The notes beneath the pieces were generated by a model, which saw nothing but the letters and a program-made list of their open reading frames with translations, was not told the DNA's origin and searched no databases. A program made the position numbers and the translations under genes. DNA of 63,457 nt, from positions 1-63,457 of the forward strand of contig JAWXCI010000014.1 in assembly GCA_034408895.1 (NCBI GenBank), in the 5' to 3' direction. Positions 45,286 through 52,884 of this stretch are shown piece by piece (the stretch's first letter is position 1; each line of letters opens with the position of its first letter). The stretch comes from UBA4660 sp034408895 (GTDB lineage Bacteria > Bacteroidota > Bacteroidia > Flavobacteriales_D > Sanyastnellaceae).

Positions 45286-46152
45286 ATGAAAACAACGTCA
45301 CACGAATTCAAACAAGAAAAAATGAGGATCAGCACAACAAAAATTATTTTCCTGTTATCAGCCCTGCTGATAAGCGGTATTTGCATTAGCCAGGACATTC
45401 TTACCTATAAGAATGGCACCGAGGCTAAAGTGAAAGTGATGGAAATTACTTCTGCGGAAGTAAAATTCAAAAAGTTCGACAACATGGAGGGTCCGTTGTA
45501 CACGGCTCTAAGATCCGATTTGTTCATGATCAGATATGAAAACGGAACAAAGGAGGTTTTTACAGCACAACCCTCAACAGAAACCCCTCCTTCCGAAACG
45601 GTTCAGGAACCCAAAACTGTTCAGGAACCCAAAACGGTTCGGGCGCCCCGGGCAGTTCGGGAAACTGAGGAAGATTTCGGGTATGATCGCATAAACTATG
45701 CGGGACCACGGGTGGGCGTCACTTTCCTCGGCAACGGATCGGCTAAAGACTGGCTTGCTGAGAATGAATACGCACCTGTCATCTCACAATTCGGTTGGCA
45801 ATTTGAAACACGGCTTTTCACTGTGGAAAATGGAACCTCCAGTCTGGTGGAGTGGGTTTTTCTTGTCGGAGGTATCGAGAAAGGCCTGTTTCTGCCCAGC
45901 GCCAGCATGCTGCTTGGTATAAGAGAAGGAAAGAAAGGGCTTGAATTCGGATTGGGACCAAACCTTTCTGTATCCGGCCTGGGAATGGCGATTGCCGTTG
46001 GCGGGTCTTTTAAATCCGGCAAAATATATTTCCCGGTTAACCTGGCCATCGTGCCTTCGGTAAATAATGAGTGGCTTAGTGAGTCCGGCATTAGGGAATC
46101 CACAGGCGTAAGACTAAGTTTAATTGTTGGGTATAACCTCAGAGTACGATAA
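45286..46152 (+). CDS. Secreted lineage-specific protein, possible outer-membrane beta-rich domain
   Basis: The protein has 288 residues. After a short polar start, a signal sequence begins at Met13 (MRISTTKIIFLLSALLISG, to CISQ), so 45322 may be the true start. Residues ~38-90 contain EVKFKKFDNMEGPLY and LFMIRYENGTKEVF, a motif shared with the next gene. A Pro/Glu/Val-rich linker with VQEPKTVQEPKTV (~103-120) leads to a Gly-rich beta domain (~135-288) that resembles a small membrane barrel. The function is unknown. It probably forms a pair with 46289-47023. Confidence 0.75.
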   Translation: MKTTSHEFKQEKMRISTTKIIFLLSALLISGICISQDILTYKNGTEAKVKVMEITSAEVKFKKFDNMEGPLYTALRSDLFMIRYENGTKEVFTAQPSTETPPSETVQEPKTVQEPKTVRAPRAVRETEEDFGYDRINYAGPRVGVTFLGNGSAKDWLAENEYAPVISQFGWQFETRLFTVENGTSSLVEWVFLVGGIEKGLFLPSASMLLGIREGKKGLEFGLGPNLSVSGLGMAIAVGGSFKSGKIYFPVNLAIVPSVNNEWLSESGIRESTGVRLSLIVGYNLRVR

Positions 46153-46288
46153 TACCGATACGGAATGTGTAATAGTCCTATATGAATTGTACTAAACATA
46201 TTCTCTATCGGCATTAACCATTCTAAGTCCCCCGATTTTTTATCCGGGAACAAAGAATTGGTATAACATCATAATAAAAACATTTCCC

Positions 46289-47023
46289 ATGAAAACACTA
46301 TTGCTCCTTCTGCTGCTGCTGAGTGCATCAGCAACTATTTTATCACAAGACATACTTGCAAAACAAGACACTGTGATAGTACAAGACACGGTTGAATTAC
46401 AAATAACCGATACCGGGCAACACACGGTGGTAAATCCACTAACCACATCTGACCAAGACACCCTTGTAAAAGAAAACACCGTTATTATTAAACAAGATAC
46501 GGTTTTAACGAATAGCGGTGAAGAATTTTTCGGGATAGTAACTGAAGTTACTCCCAGCCACATTGTTTGCCAGGTAAACAATAATGCAGAGGTAATTAAC
46601 AGGGTTATCCTTCTTGAAGATGTATTTATGATAAAATACGCCAAAGGAACAAGAGAGCTGATAACACAAACCAAGGCAGAGGTAATAGCGGTGGGGAACC
46701 TTAGCCCCGCTGAAATGCGCGACAAGGGAAAAAGTGATGCAAAGCTCTATTACAAAGGCACCGGTGCCAAGTGGGGAAGTGCCGTTACCACTGCTATCTA
46801 TCCTCCCTTCGGGTTGGTGGAGACGCTGGTTTCCGCGGCTGTTAAGCCACAGATTAAGAGAGAGCAGGTGTCTGATGTCAATCTACTAAATGATAAAAAC
46901 TATGTGGAAGGCTACAAAAAACAAGCGCATAAAATGAAGGTGGGGAAAGTGTTCGGGGGGTTTGGCATTGGGCTGGCCACCTTTACAACGCTAGTAGTGG
47001 TGGTGGTGGCGGCCACTTTATAG
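46289..47023 (+). CDS. Secreted lineage-specific protein related to the preceding gene
   Basis: The protein has 244 residues with a Leu-rich signal peptide (MKTLLLLLLLLSASATIL). A run of KQDTV/QDTLV repeats follows (~26-72), then a domain with GIVTEVTPSHIVCQV and DVFMIKYAKGTREL, matching the DLFMIRYENGTKEV motif of 45286-46152. A later part has AKLYYKGTGAKWGSAVTTAIYP. One C-terminal hydrophobic segment (~222-244) may insert in a membrane. I do not recognise an assigned family. The two genes are 136 bases apart and a terminator follows this one. Confidence 0.75.
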   Translation: MKTLLLLLLLLSASATILSQDILAKQDTVIVQDTVELQITDTGQHTVVNPLTTSDQDTLVKENTVIIKQDTVLTNSGEEFFGIVTEVTPSHIVCQVNNNAEVINRVILLEDVFMIKYAKGTRELITQTKAEVIAVGNLSPAEMRDKGKSDAKLYYKGTGAKWGSAVTTAIYPPFGLVETLVSAAVKPQIKREQVSDVNLLNDKNYVEGYKKQAHKMKVGKVFGGFGIGLATFTTLVVVVVAATL

Positions 47024-47058
47024 CCCCTCGGGTTCGCTTTCCGAAGGGGGAGTTTTTT
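47023..47058 (+). terminator. Rho-independent terminator after 46289-47023
   Basis: GCCCCTCGG and CCGAAGGGGG form a stem with one bulged base around a GTTCGCTTT loop, followed by AGTTTTTTG. Confidence 0.75.
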
Positions 47059-47555
47059 GTTCATAACAATTACCTCCTTCGGCTTCTTCATTTAATCACC
47101 ATACCATTAATGGTTTGCTGTAGTTGCACGGAATCAACAACCCCTTTGTAACCCTGCGCAAGCTGTGTCTTAGCCCGAATATCGTTAGCTAAATCATGAG
47201 CGGCAAGCAGGAAAACATAAAACTGCACTACATAGAAAAACTATGGACCCTGCTGCGCTGCACGCCCAAATGATATTTTTGCCCGGACACCCGACCAACC
47301 CGCACATGATTCCCGAAAACCCGCTGCTAGCCACCCGCAAAAAGGAGCTGCCTAAACTGGATGAAGTCTTGGGCAAGATGAGCCTGCATGAGATAAAGAG
47401 GAGGTTGCGATAGACTTGCTTGGTATGTTTCGCTTTTCCGGCACTGGGGTGTTGGAAATGCGAAGGTTTTGGAGATTGAACTTCGCATATTTGAATTTAC
47501 CTGCAACCCTATGGGGACATTGCCAACTTGAAACTGACGGCAAGAAATCACCATT
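47059..47555. other. Gene-poor region with possible gene remnants
   Basis: No intact gene is evident. On the minus strand, 47088-47234 is an open frame of ~48 codons after a stop and without a start, reading FYVVQFYVFLLAAHDLAND to GMVIK and then TGA, which looks like the tail of a lost gene. On the plus strand a 56-codon frame runs 47243-47413. A weak inverted repeat (ATGCGAAG / CTTCGCAT) lies near 47459-47487. The region marks the left edge of the defence island. Confidence 0.4.
47243..47413 (+). CDS. Possible small ORF or gene fragment (56 aa)
   Basis: It reads MDPAALHAQMIFLPGHP at the start and KLDEVLGKMSLHEIKRRLR at the end. The basic helical C-terminus looks protein-like, but there is no promoter or RBS to support it and no family is recognised. 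It could equally be the tail of a disrupted gene. Confidence 0.25.
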   Translation: MDPAALHAQMIFLPGHPTNPHMIPENPLLATRKKELPKLDEVLGKMSLHEIKRRLR

Positions 47556-48185
47556 ATGACAGAACTACTTCAAACAATTCAAGACAGCGAAGACAAAGCA
47601 ACTTTGGCACTTTTCAAAGAGTTTCAGTCATTAAACAAACAGGACTGTTTGACGAAAGAGCAGTTATTAAAAATACTTCGTTGGAAATCTACAAGACCTT
47701 TACGACACTGCATGGCAAACAGCGACAAATCGGTGAATGAAATTACTGCACTTGCTTTTGCAACGAACAACGACAGTTTAAAAATGCACATCTTGACAGC
47801 ATTGACAGGGGTAAATTATCCAGCCGCTTCTGCAATTCTTATGTTCTATGACAAAACAAAATATCCCGTTCTTGACATTAGAGTTTGGCAACAACTTCAT
47901 AAAGCAAAATTGGTTGACACTAATTCACGAGGACAAAATTTCACATTAAAGCAAGTGGACACTTACTTGACTGTAATACGAAAGTTGGCAAAGGAATTAA
48001 AACTTACTGCAAGACAAGTTGAGAAACGAATTTTTGACCACGACAAAAAAACACGACCAGACAATCTATATCTATCCAGAGAGACACCGAGAATGTTCCG
48101 CTTGACCAGACCATACACGAATATTTTGAACGGAAAGTTTTGCAGCACATACCCGATGCCTGGATTGATGAAAGCAAAACAGTAA
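47556..48185 (+). CDS. Putative HhH-GPD-like (DNA glycosylase superfamily) protein, C-terminus read out of frame
   Basis: The frame has 209 codons. Residues ~1-160 are helical; TALTGVNYPAASAILMF followed by YPVLDIRVWQQL resembles the helix-hairpin-helix and Asp-containing loop of HhH-GPD glycosylases, in which a Gly-rich hairpin precedes the catalytic Asp. This assignment is tentative. From about residue 170 on (DNLYLSRETPRMFRLT...) the DNA is the end of a type I hsdM gene read in the wrong frame, so the true C-terminus is probably lost or replaced. It sits at the left of the decayed restriction locus and may have been a defence gene. Confidence 0.55.
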   Translation: MTELLQTIQDSEDKATLALFKEFQSLNKQDCLTKEQLLKILRWKSTRPLRHCMANSDKSVNEITALAFATNNDSLKMHILTALTGVNYPAASAILMFYDKTKYPVLDIRVWQQLHKAKLVDTNSRGQNFTLKQVDTYLTVIRKLAKELKLTARQVEKRIFDHDKKTRPDNLYLSRETPRMFRLTRPYTNILNGKFCSTYPMPGLMKAKQ

Positions 48186-48319
48186 AGGGTTATGAAATTT
48201 CTTTCACAAGATATTTCTACAACTATGTTCCGCCCCGAAGCATTGAAGAAATTACCGAAGAAATTTTTGCGTTGGAAAAAGAAACAGAAGGAATCTTAAA
48301 TGAAATTGTGAATGATTAA
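48062..48319 (+). pseudogene. Remnant of type I restriction methylase hsdM (C-terminal ~80 codons)
   Basis: In a frame different from the upstream ORF, the sequence reads RDTENVPLDQTIHEYFE, HIPDAWIDESKTVKGYEIS, RYFYNYVPPRSIEEI, then EKETEGILNEIVND and TAA. This is the conserved end of type I HsdM methylases (compare RDTENVPL ... PDAWID ... PPRPLEEI). The frame has a stop 24 bases before 48062 and no start. All catalytic parts, including the SAM motif and NPPY, are missing. It directly precedes the KilA-N and hsdS genes, the order of Bacteroidota type I loci, so the rest of hsdM was deleted and the junction lies near 48050-48070. Confidence 0.85.
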
Positions 48320-48325
48320 AGTATC

Positions 48326-48402
48326 ATCTTCCTGATGTCAGGAAGATCATAAAACAAAAGGCAAAAAAAAATAAAACACTATCTGCCCGACATCAGGAAA
48401 AT
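48326..48402. promoter_or_regulatory. Pair of related 22-nt palindromic sites before the KilA-N gene (possible operators)
   Basis: Site 1 (48326-48347) is a perfect palindrome, ATCTTCCTGA-TG-TCAGGAAGAT. Site 2 (48381-48402) starts ATCTGCCCGACATCAGG and shares about 17 of 22 positions. The sites are 55 bp apart, centre to centre, and end 20 bases before the KilA-N start. No T run follows site 1, so it is not a usual terminator. Confidence 0.45.
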
Positions 48403-48422
48403 GGTAACAGAAAAAAATAGTT

Positions 48423-49247
48423 ATGGCAAAAAATAAAACCATCAATGTAAAGAGAACAGAGATTACTGTTTTTCAAAGTGAGCAATCCGACTTTATTTCA
48501 TTGACAGATATTGCCCGACACAAGGATGCAGCCAATACAGATACTATTGTTCAAAATTGGTTACGCAATAGAAATACCATTGAACTTTTAGGATTTTGGG
48601 AGATAATGTATAACCCCAATTTTAAACCCCTCGAATTCGAGGGGTTTAGAAAACAAGCTGGATTAAACAGCTTTGTATTGACTCCAAAAAAGTGGATTGA
48701 AACAACCAATGCAATTGGAATAACTTCCAAATCGGGCAGATATGGCGGAACCTTTGCCCATAAAGATATTGCCTTTGAATTTGCTTCTTGGATTTCAATT
48801 GAATTCAAGTTGTATATCATCAAAGAATTTCAACGCCTGAAAGCCGATGAAAACGACAGGTTAAAACTTGAATGGAACTTACAACGAACTTTAGCCAAAG
48901 TAAATTACAGAATACACACCGATGCCATAAAAGAAAATTTAGTGCCGCCAACTATTTCAAAAGACAAAATAAATTTTGTGTACGCTGATGAAGCCGATAT
49001 GCTGAACGTGGCTTTGTTTGGTATGACAGCAAAACAATGGAGAGATGCAAACCCAAAAGAAGAAGGCAACATAAGGGATGCTGCAAACATTGAACAGTTG
49101 GTGGTGTTAAGCAACATGGAAAGCATCAATGCAGTTTTAATTCATCAAAATTTAAAACAGAGTGACCGCTTAGTTCAGTTGAATAAAATTGCCATTACTC
49201 AAATGAAATCTTTACTGGGAATTAAAAACCTAAAGAAGAGGAAATAA
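48423..49247 (+). CDS. KilA-N domain protein of a type I restriction locus
   Basis: The protein has 274 residues. The N-terminal KilA-N domain (~10-140) has SDFISLTDIARHKD, NTDTIVQNWLRNRNTIEFL-like spacing, and GGTFAHKDIAFEFASWIS near its end, the DNA-binding fold first seen in phage KilA. The C-terminal half is helical with DEADMLNVALFGMTAKQWRD. This type is often encoded between hsdM and hsdS in Bacteroidota, as here. Its role in restriction is unproven; regulation or DNA recruitment is inferred. Its stop overlaps the hsdS start. A 26-bp perfect palindrome lies in its 5' part. Confidence 0.92.
   Translation: MAKNKTINVKRTEITVFQSEQSDFISLTDIARHKDAANTDTIVQNWLRNRNTIELLGFWEIMYNPNFKPLEFEGFRKQAGLNSFVLTPKKWIETTNAIGITSKSGRYGGTFAHKDIAFEFASWISIEFKLYIIKEFQRLKADENDRLKLEWNLQRTLAKVNYRIHTDAIKENLVPPTISKDKINFVYADEADMLNVALFGMTAKQWRDANPKEEGNIRDAANIEQLVVLSNMESINAVLIHQNLKQSDRLVQLNKIAITQMKSLLGIKNLKKRK
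48623..48648. repeat. 26-bp perfect palindrome inside the KilA-N gene
   Basis: TAAACCCCTCGAA followed by its exact complement TTCGAGGGGTTTA. It encodes FKPLEFEGF, which belongs to the KilA-N domain, so the amino acids may be conserved. Perfect symmetry over 26 bp is not expected by chance in a window this size (about 1 in 1000). Confidence 0.9.
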
Positions 49248-50014
49248 TGCCAACACTTAAACCCTACAAAAATTACACTCCAGTTGCGTATGACTACGCA
49301 ACCGAATTGCCTGTTGGTTGGAAGTTGTTACCCAACATTGCAATCTTTCAGGAACGCATTGAACGGGGACACGAAAAAGAAGAATTACTTTCTGTTACCA
49401 TTGGCAGAGGGGTAATTAAGCAGACAGATTTGGATAAAAAAGATTCTTCAACAGCCGACAAATCAAAATACTTATTGGTGCATGAAGGCGATTTGGTTTA
49501 CAGCATGAGATTCAGACAAGGTGCATCTGGTTACAGCAACTACAAAGGAGTTGTAAGCCCAGCCTGCACAGTTTTGAGAACAAGAAAAAATGTAAAACTC
49601 AATCCAAAGTTTTTTCATTACATGGTGCGAACCAGTTTTTACAAGAACTATGCTGAACGATATGCTTACGGAATTGCAGACGGACAAATACCTTTAGGCT
49701 ACACCGATTTCAAACGCATGTATAGCATACTGCCACCTCTTGAAGAACAAAAAGAAATAGTAAAAAGAGTAGAACAACTATTTGCCTTTGCCGATAAAAT
49801 AGAAACCCGTTACACCAAAGCAAAAGCAATGTTAGATAAACTGCCACAAAGCATTTTAGTAAAAGCATTCAGAGGAGAGTTAGTGCCACAAAACCCAAAT
49901 GATGAACCTGCAAGTGTTTTGTTGGAGAGGATAAGGAAGGACAAGAAAAAGCAGGTACGTTCTCCAAAAGGAATATCGCGAAAGAATGAAACAGAGCTCT
50001 CGTTGGATTTTTAA
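49247..50014 (+). CDS. hsdS: Type I restriction specificity subunit, half-length (single TRD)
   Basis: The protein has 255 residues against the usual ~400-ish of two-TRD HsdS. One target recognition domain (~15-165, with ELPVGWKLLPNIAIF, LLVHEGDLVYSMRFRQGA and GVVSPACTVLR) is followed by one conserved helical region (PLEEQKEIVKRVEQLFAFADKIETRY, ~165-195) and the tail KLPQSILVKAFRGELVPQ, the normal C-terminus. Thus the second half is complete while a first TRD is absent. Half HsdS proteins can dimerise and specify a palindromic bipartite site, or the gene may be a deletion product. No intact hsdM or hsdR is present in the window. Confidence 0.88.
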   Translation: MPTLKPYKNYTPVAYDYATELPVGWKLLPNIAIFQERIERGHEKEELLSVTIGRGVIKQTDLDKKDSSTADKSKYLLVHEGDLVYSMRFRQGASGYSNYKGVVSPACTVLRTRKNVKLNPKFFHYMVRTSFYKNYAERYAYGIADGQIPLGYTDFKRMYSILPPLEEQKEIVKRVEQLFAFADKIETRYTKAKAMLDKLPQSILVKAFRGELVPQNPNDEPASVLLERIRKDKKKQVRSPKGISRKNETELSLDF

Positions 50015-50030
50015 TTCACTACCACCTCAA

Positions 50031-51146
50031 ATGACTACCAGTAAAAAGCATGATAAGGAACTTAGAGCTTGGTCTTTGATATTACTCATAGTCTTCATTA
50101 TCATTTGTGCTTTTCCATACTTTTTTTCCAAGCGGCATTCAGGAGTAGAATTCGATGCTACATCCGGTCAAATAGGTGATACCATAGGTGGCATCATGGG
50201 ACCCTTCATCGCCATGGTTGTCGCTGCTCTCACATTCAGGGCCTTCTACATCCAGAAACTGGCCAATGACCAGGTGAAGGAGCAATTCAGGAAACAGAGC
50301 ATAGAAACCAAGTTCTATGAGATGTTACGCCTGCACCGCCAAAATCTGGAAGAGTTTGAAATTCGCTCTCCGGATAAGTCACAGTTTTGGAAGAGTAAGC
50401 GATGCGTGGTTTATATGTTTGAGGAATTGCGGCTGGTATTCAATACTGTAACTTATTCAATAGACCAGTTGAAAAATGTTCAAGGTGTACATAGTAGCTT
50501 GTTGGACAATCAAGCGTTCATTTCCGATTTCGCTTACAGGATTTTCTTCTTTGGTAAACATGATTTTGAGGCGCGTAATCCAAAATTCAGTGAGCGGTTT
50601 ATAGACTTTGATCAGGCGACCTACGATAAATTCAAATCAGAGGTTTTCCAGTCAATCAAAAGCATTCAGGAGATGTATGACGAGAACCTGATACCACAAA
50701 ACGCACGGCCAACAGAATCATTCACACTCCCTGCAAGTCTTATCCCAGTTGAAGATGGCGAAACAAAATACCGTGTGCTTGTTCCGGAAGAAACTGTCAC
50801 ATTGAGTAAGTCGGGCATTGATAACTATGGCGTTGTGGTAATAGATATTGGTGGGGGTAGGCTGAGCGGTTTTCCATCACCACCGGAACGATACCATGGC
50901 AAATATGAATTGTATTATTATCCGTTTGATGGTCATGTAGTTCGGTTGGGACATACCTATCGCCACCTTTACCAAACTGTGAAATACCTGATCGAACAAG
51001 AAAGGAAAGAATTCCTGACGAAGGAAGAAGTGCTGGAATACCTGCGTACCCTTCGGGGCCAGCTCACCAACTACGACCAGTTATTGCTTTATTACAATGG
51101 TCTTAGCCTGGGAAGGAACTGGTTCCGCTATAAGCATTTTTACTGA
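50031..51146 (+). CDS. putAbiC-type abortive infection protein, frameshifted near its end
   Basis: The ATG at 50031, 17 nt after the hsdS stop, is preferred over 49986 and gives 371 residues. Two membrane helices (~13-33 and ~52-76) surround GQIGDTIGGIMGPFIA, the signature of putative phage abortive infection proteins. The soluble part has KFYEMLRLHRQNLEEFEI and a C-terminal GHTYRHLYQTVKYLIEQE with YYNGLSLGRNWF. The family end continues in the +1 frame after 51141, so a single extra T (TTTTT at 51137-51141) truncates it. Such proteins are thought to sit in the membrane and halt growth on phage infection. It probably belongs to the same transcript as KilA-N and hsdS. Confidence 0.85.
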   Translation: MTTSKKHDKELRAWSLILLIVFIIICAFPYFFSKRHSGVEFDATSGQIGDTIGGIMGPFIAMVVAALTFRAFYIQKLANDQVKEQFRKQSIETKFYEMLRLHRQNLEEFEIRSPDKSQFWKSKRCVVYMFEELRLVFNTVTYSIDQLKNVQGVHSSLLDNQAFISDFAYRIFFFGKHDFEARNPKFSERFIDFDQATYDKFKSEVFQSIKSIQEMYDENLIPQNARPTESFTLPASLIPVEDGETKYRVLVPEETVTLSKSGIDNYGVVVIDIGGGRLSGFPSPPERYHGKYELYYYPFDGHVVRLGHTYRHLYQTVKYLIEQERKEFLTKEEVLEYLRTLRGQLTNYDQLLLYYNGLSLGRNWFRYKHFY

Positions 51147-51282
51147 CTACAAGCTTCTCCATAACATGCCCTGGCCGATTGCTGACTTTGGCCTAAAACC
51201 AATGGACAACCTAGAGATTCAAAAAGCGATTGCGTATTGGAAGGCCCAGGGAGAAGAGTTTTTTGAGTGGGAGGATGATTGA
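51147..51282 (+). pseudogene. Out-of-frame C-terminal part of the putAbiC gene
   Basis: In the +1 frame the sequence reads TDYKLLHNMPWPIADFGL, then KPMDNLEIQKAIAYWKAQG and EEFFEWEDD before TGA. The text joins smoothly to YYNGLSLGRNWFRYKHF of the upstream frame if one T of the 51137-51141 run is removed, giving 416 residues. It has no start of its own that fits this reading. Confidence 0.7.
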
Positions 51283-51655
51283 AAAGTTTGCATTACCCCG
51301 AAAGGAACTGTGAATTTTGAAATGGCCAAATAGAAATTCGGATATAATTACTTTTTTAAAACGACACGGCGAAAAGCATCGGGGCAAAAAACTTTAATAG
51401 AATTATCATGCAGTATAGGGCGCTGCGAAAGAAACATCCTGACCGCCACATTGTCTTTTGTGTGCAAAAGAAAAAGGAACTTGAAAAGGAATTTGATGAA
51501 CAATACAAATAGAAACTACATAGATAATAAAGCCACCGCACAAAAAAAATCACACTCTTAACGGCATCTCTAAAAACTCTTCAGGTGAAATAACCATGCA
51601 TCAGGAGTTTTTAGAGGTGCCCATCATGATTAAAAAGTCCCCCTACTTTTGAGCC
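51283..51655. other. Intergenic region at the right edge of the defence island
   Basis: No intact gene is seen. A short open frame at 51408-51512 (MQYRALRKKHPDRHIVFC onward, 34 codons, open upstream to 51360) looks protein-like and may be the end of a lost gene. No hsdR sequence is recognised. An inverted repeat lies at 51563-51620. Confidence 0.4.
51563..51620. repeat. 18-bp near-perfect inverted repeat, IS-end-like
   Basis: GCATCTCTAAAAACTCTT (51564-51581) and AGGAGTTTTTAGAGGTGC (51603-51620) match as complements in 16 of 18 positions, with a 21-nt spacer. It may be the joined ends of an excised element, a MITE, or a terminator without a T run. Confidence 0.5.
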
Positions 51656-51862
51656 ATGACCTGGCTGCTGCTTTCCCCCTTTACGCTGGGCTTTGTTTAC
51701 TTCCTGTACCTGCGTTTCAAAACGCCCTCGTCAGATGATAGTTTTTTTGCCATCCACCGCCAGCTCCACAAAAAGGCGGTACTGGAAAGAATCATCCTGC
51801 TCGAAGACCCGATATACTGGACGATGCCAATTGGTGAAAAACCACTCTATACCTCGCTGTAA
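51656..51862 (+). CDS. Possible small membrane protein
   Basis: The frame has 68 codons: a hydrophobic start (MTWLLLSPFTLGFVYFLYL, residues 1-19) and a polar rest with HRQLHKKAVLERIILLED. No RBS or promoter is clear and no family is recognised. It lies 50 bases before the MDR gene. It may be a real small gene or chance. Confidence 0.35.
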   Translation: MTWLLLSPFTLGFVYFLYLRFKTPSSDDSFFAIHRQLHKKAVLERIILLEDPIYWTMPIGEKPLYTSL

Positions 51863-51912
51863 CATATTCATACAGGCAAGCGTCCCCTCCCCTCGAAAAA
51901 AAGCACACTCCA

Positions 51913-52884
51913 ATGAAAGCAATTGTTTACACCCAATACGGCTCACCAGAAGTCCTCCAACTCAGGGAAGTGGAAAAGCCCACTCCCAAAGACACGGAGA
52001 TACTTATTAAAATTCATGCAACTACCGTTAACCGCACCGACTGTGGATTCCGGAAACCGGACTATTTTATTGTCCGGCTTTTCAGTGGCTTCTTTAAACC
52101 AAAAAGGCATATTTTAGGGAACGAGTTGGCCGGGGAAATTGAAGCCATCGGTAAAGATGTAAAAACATTTAACCCGGGCGACCAGGTTTTTGGATTAAGC
52201 ACCTATAAATTTGGGGCGCATGCGCAATACATCTGTATGCCCGAAGCAAAATCAATCACCATAAAGCCGATCAATATGTCTTACGCGCAGGCCGCAGCAG
52301 TGGGCGATGGACTAATGCTTGCAAAGAATCTTATCCGGAAAATAGATTTCACGAATAAGCCCAAAATCCTCATCAACGGTGCCACGGGGTCCATTGGTTC
52401 TGCATGTGTACAATTGGCTAAACAGTATGGCGCAACAATTACGGCTGTATGCAAAACCGCGAATTTTGAATTAGTGAAATCCCTGGGAGCCGATGAAGTA
52501 ATTGATTATACACAAGAAGATTTTACAAAAAAGAATCAGTTGTATGATGTTGTTTTAGATGCCGTGGGCAAAAGTTCTTTTTTCAAGTGCAAAAAAATAC
52601 TGAAACCGGGAGGGGTTTATTTTTCAACTGAACTAGGTTATTTGTCGCAGAATATTTTCTTGGCACTTCTCACTCCCATTATCCCGGGAAAAAAAGTGAA
52701 GTTCCCAATTCCAACAGACAGCAAGAAGGATATGGTCTTTTTTAGAGAACTGATCGAAGCAGGGAAATACAGGGCAGTCATAGACAGGACTTACCGCCTT
52801 GAACAAATTATAGAAGCCACCAGATATGTGGAAACCGGTGAGAAAATCGGAAATGTGGTAATAGCCGTAGAGCACAACAACTAA
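51913..52884 (+). CDS. MDR-family NAD(P)H-dependent oxidoreductase (quinone oxidoreductase-like)
   Basis: The protein has 323 residues, normal for the zinc-free medium-chain dehydrogenase/reductase group. The N-terminal GroES-like domain has KAIVYTQYGSPEVLQL and NRTDCGFR, and the Rossmann domain starts near KILINGATGSIGSACVQLAK (~157-176), with a nucleotide-binding GATGSIGS. A catalytic zinc site is not evident, so an NADPH-quinone or enone reductase is likely rather than an alcohol dehydrogenase. The true substrate is unknown. Its 3' end is overlapped on the other strand by the tail of an ORF. Confidence 0.92.
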   Translation: MKAIVYTQYGSPEVLQLREVEKPTPKDTEILIKIHATTVNRTDCGFRKPDYFIVRLFSGFFKPKRHILGNELAGEIEAIGKDVKTFNPGDQVFGLSTYKFGAHAQYICMPEAKSITIKPINMSYAQAAAVGDGLMLAKNLIRKIDFTNKPKILINGATGSIGSACVQLAKQYGATITAVCKTANFELVKSLGADEVIDYTQEDFTKKNQLYDVVLDAVGKSSFFKCKKILKPGGVYFSTELGYLSQNIFLALLTPIIPGKKVKFPIPTDSKKDMVFFRELIEAGKYRAVIDRTYRLEQIIEATRYVETGEKIGNVVIAVEHNN

